Source: Celeribacter persicus
Lineage (GTDB): Bacteria; Pseudomonadota; Alphaproteobacteria; Rhodobacterales; Rhodobacteraceae
Direction: 5' to 3'
Assembly: GCF_003050785.1 (NCBI RefSeq)
Contig: NZ_QAOH01000001.1
Span: 310,001-374,000, forward strand
Length of the DNA: 64,000 bases
Shown in pieces: positions 62,389-64,000 of this stretch. The stretch's first letter is position 1, and every line of letters begins with the position of its first letter. The position numbers and the translations under genes were made by a program. The notes beneath the pieces are model-generated. The model did not search any database. It had not been told where the DNA came from and saw nothing but the letters and a program-made list of their open reading frames with translations.

Positions 62389-62463
62389 ACATTTCAGTCA
62401 TGAGACCATGTGCAGCATCGCGAAATCAATATCGTTAAATCGTCAAACAATAGCAAAATCCTA

Positions 62464-63351
62464 TCAGATCAGCTCGGACAACCGTCCTGCCTCGACCAAT
62501 AGAGCGGCCAGAACCGGCGTGTTCGGATCGCGATGCGGCGCAATCAGCCCGACACGATGCCCAACCTCCCCACCCGACAGCGGAATGCGATCCAGCGCCT
62601 TACCCTCTGTCAGGAAACGCGCGATGCCTTCGGGTAGAACAGTGATCCACCCGCCGCTCTCTACATGGGCGATCAACACCACGGTCGAGTTCGATTCGAC
62701 CCCCACTTCCGGCATCACACCGAAAGCACTCAGGTTCCGATCAATGATCCGCCGGTTCTGCATCTCCGGAGACAAGAGGCACATCGGAACCCCGTCGAGA
62801 TCGCTCCAATCGACGCTTTTGCGCCCCGCGAAAACACCGCCTTGCGAACTCACAACCATATACCGTTCCTCATAAAGCGGCACAGCACTGACCCGGCCCA
62901 GCGGCTCGTTGTCGAGGTATGTCAGCCCCGCATCGACATCGAGATCGTCCAGCATCGTCAGGATTTGCGATGAGGGGCGCGACAGGATCGAGAGCCGTAC
63001 ATTGGGATGCGCCTGCATGAACACGGTCGAAATCCGCGCCGCCCAGGTCAGCGCCGTCGGAATCGCCGCGAGTCTGAGTTGCCCTGAAAGCCCGTGTTTC
63101 GTCGCCCGCATTTCATCGCGCAACTGCCGACTGTCGGCGACAATCTTGCGTGCCCAGACGAGCGCCCTTTGCCCCTCCGGCGTCAATCCGCCGAAGCGTG
63201 ACCCACGGAAAATGAGCTGCACACCGAGTTGATCCTCAAGCTGCTTGATCCCCGCCGAAAGGCTTGGCTGGGTGATCCCGAGCGAGAGCGCCGCACGGCC
63301 GAAGTGCCCTTCCTTGGCGACGGCGATGAACATTTCGAGTTTGCTCAGCAT
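62464..63351 (-). CDS. LysR family regulator of formate dehydrogenase
   Basis: A 295-aa LysR-type protein. The HTH is at about 1-60 (MLSKLEMFIAVAKEGHFGRAALSLGITQPSLSAGIKQLEDQLG). The ATG at 63351 is chosen; the 101-codon upstream frame overlaps tex. It precedes fdsG on the same strand by 102 nt, the position of FdsR-like regulators. The co-inducer domain (about 90-295) has LPEGIARFLTEG. Formate or a C1 intermediate is a likely inducer. Confidence 0.9.
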   Translation of the reverse strand: MLSKLEMFIAVAKEGHFGRAALSLGITQPSLSAGIKQLEDQLGVQLIFRGSRFGGLTPEGQRALVWARKIVADSRQLRDEMRATKHGLSGQLRLAAIPTALTWAARISTVFMQAHPNVRLSILSRPSSQILTMLDDLDVDAGLTYLDNEPLGRVSAVPLYEERYMVVSSQGGVFAGRKSVDWSDLDGVPMCLLSPEMQNRRIIDRNLSAFGVMPEVGVESNSTVVLIAHVESGGWITVLPEGIARFLTEGKALDRIPLSGGEVGHRVGLIAPHRDPNTPVLAALLVEAGRLSELI

Positions 63352-63380
63352 GACGAAAATCCGATCAAGAATAAAGATTC

Positions 63381-63399
63381 CGATAGAAATATCATATCG
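63381..63399. promoter_or_regulatory. LysR-type box in the lysR/tex promoter region
   Basis: CGATA-N9-TATCG is a perfect inverted repeat that contains T-N11-A, the LysR consensus. It lies 30-48 nt upstream of the LysR start, a normal autoregulatory position. Confidence 0.5.
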
Positions 63400-63477
63400 A
63401 CCGTCGACAAGCCATCTCCCCTCTTGGCGCCCCTGCCCGCGCGGGCTAAGACAGATCTCCCGACAGGAGGACAAGAT

Positions 63478-64000
63478 TTGAGCACGCCCACCGATCCGCA
63501 GACCGCCGCCCGTATCGCCCGCACCATCGCCACCGACATTGCCGCCTCGCAGACACAAGTCACAGCAGCCATCGGGCTTTTGGACGAGGGCGCGACCGTA
63601 CCGTTTATCGCGCGGTATCGTAAGGAGGTCACGGGCGGGCTTGATGACACGCAATTGCGTCTGCTGAACGACCGCCTGTCGTATTTGCGTGAATTGGAAG
63701 CGCGCCGGGTGACGATCCTCAAATCCATCGAAGATCAGGGCAAGCTGACCGACGATCTGAAACGCACCATTGCAGGCGCCGAAAGCAAATCGACCCTTGA
63801 AGACATCTACCTGCCTTACAAACCCAAACGCCGGACCAAGGCGATGATCGCCCGCGAAAACGGGTTGGAGCCACTGTTGTCCGCGATCAAGGCGGATCGC
63901 TCTGTCGATCCCGAAAAGCTGGCCGAAGCCTACATCACCGAAACCGTACCCACGGTCAAAGACGCCCTGAACGGTGCGCGCGACATCGCGACCGAAGAGC
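63478..64000 (+). CDS. tex: Transcription accessory protein Tex, N-terminal fragment
   Basis: RNA-binding protein of the Tex family. About 174 residues lie in the window and the gene runs off the right edge. The start is TTG at 63478 with AGGAGG 8 nt upstream; no ATG fits. The N-terminal helical region shows IGLLDEGATVPFIARYRKEVTGGLDD and LEDIYLPYKPKRRTKAMIARENGLEPL, both characteristic. It is divergent from the LysR gene. Confidence 0.93.
   Translation, partial: MSTPTDPQTAARIARTIATDIAASQTQVTAAIGLLDEGATVPFIARYRKEVTGGLDDTQLRLLNDRLSYLRELEARRVTILKSIEDQGKLTDDLKRTIAGAESKSTLEDIYLPYKPKRRTKAMIARENGLEPLLSAIKADRSVDPEKLAEAYITETVPTVKDALNGARDIATEE

Overview
The window looks like a chromosomal segment of a marine Rhodobacteraceae (Roseobacter-group alphaproteobacterium). 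The grounds are high GC, the tolQRAB-pal-cpoB, ruvCAB and DUF484-xerC gene orders, and above all a methylated-amine cluster of the type known from Ruegeria and relatives. Strand and spacing show many short operons joined by 4-nt ATGA start/stop overlaps. No tRNA, rRNA, insertion sequence, prophage or CRISPR array was recognised.

Region 1 (1-30.5 kb) is mostly housekeeping. It holds the start of tilS, the Tol-Pal envelope operon (cpoB, pal, tolB, tolA, tolR, tolQ, ybgC), aroQ, ruvBAC, prmA, msrA, a 12-helix MFS protein divergent from a YeeE/YedE-type transporter, priA, a transaldolase-like aldolase, DUF484-xerC, a small EF-hand protein, ileS, a 4-Cys mini-protein, a truncated globin, the ycjX-ycjF pair, truA, an orphan GH13_18 phosphorylase and a TetR regulator.

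Region 2 (30.5-56.5 kb) encodes a near-complete route from trimethylamine to C1 units and ammonium. Tmm oxidises trimethylamine to TMAO. Tdm splits TMAO into dimethylamine and formaldehyde. DmmDABC demethylates dimethylamine to methylamine. GmaS makes gamma-glutamylmethylamide, MgsABC makes N-methylglutamate, and MgdABCD regenerates glutamate and passes the methyl group to tetrahydrofolate. FolD and PurU then release formate. An ammonium transporter, a 58-aa membrane protein and an SMR exporter flank the dmm genes. Regulators are a GntR/FCD protein, a GlxA-like AraC protein and an XRE-cupin protein, plus a binding-protein homologue with no signal peptide and no ABC partners. A shared inverted repeat (ACCAAT-N7/8-AYTGGT) lies before amt, gntR and tmm.

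Region 3 (56.5-64 kb) is an NAD-linked formate dehydrogenase operon (fdsG-fdsB-fdsA-fdhD-fdsD) with a LysR regulator, which would oxidise the formate made by PurU to CO2. The window ends inside tex.

The least-explained parts are an array of back-to-back perfect palindromes at 37.6-37.85 kb, several small genes, a strong terminator between tmm and tdm, and the orphan sensor-like binding protein. Functional names rest on recognised protein families and motifs read by eye. No database search was run.
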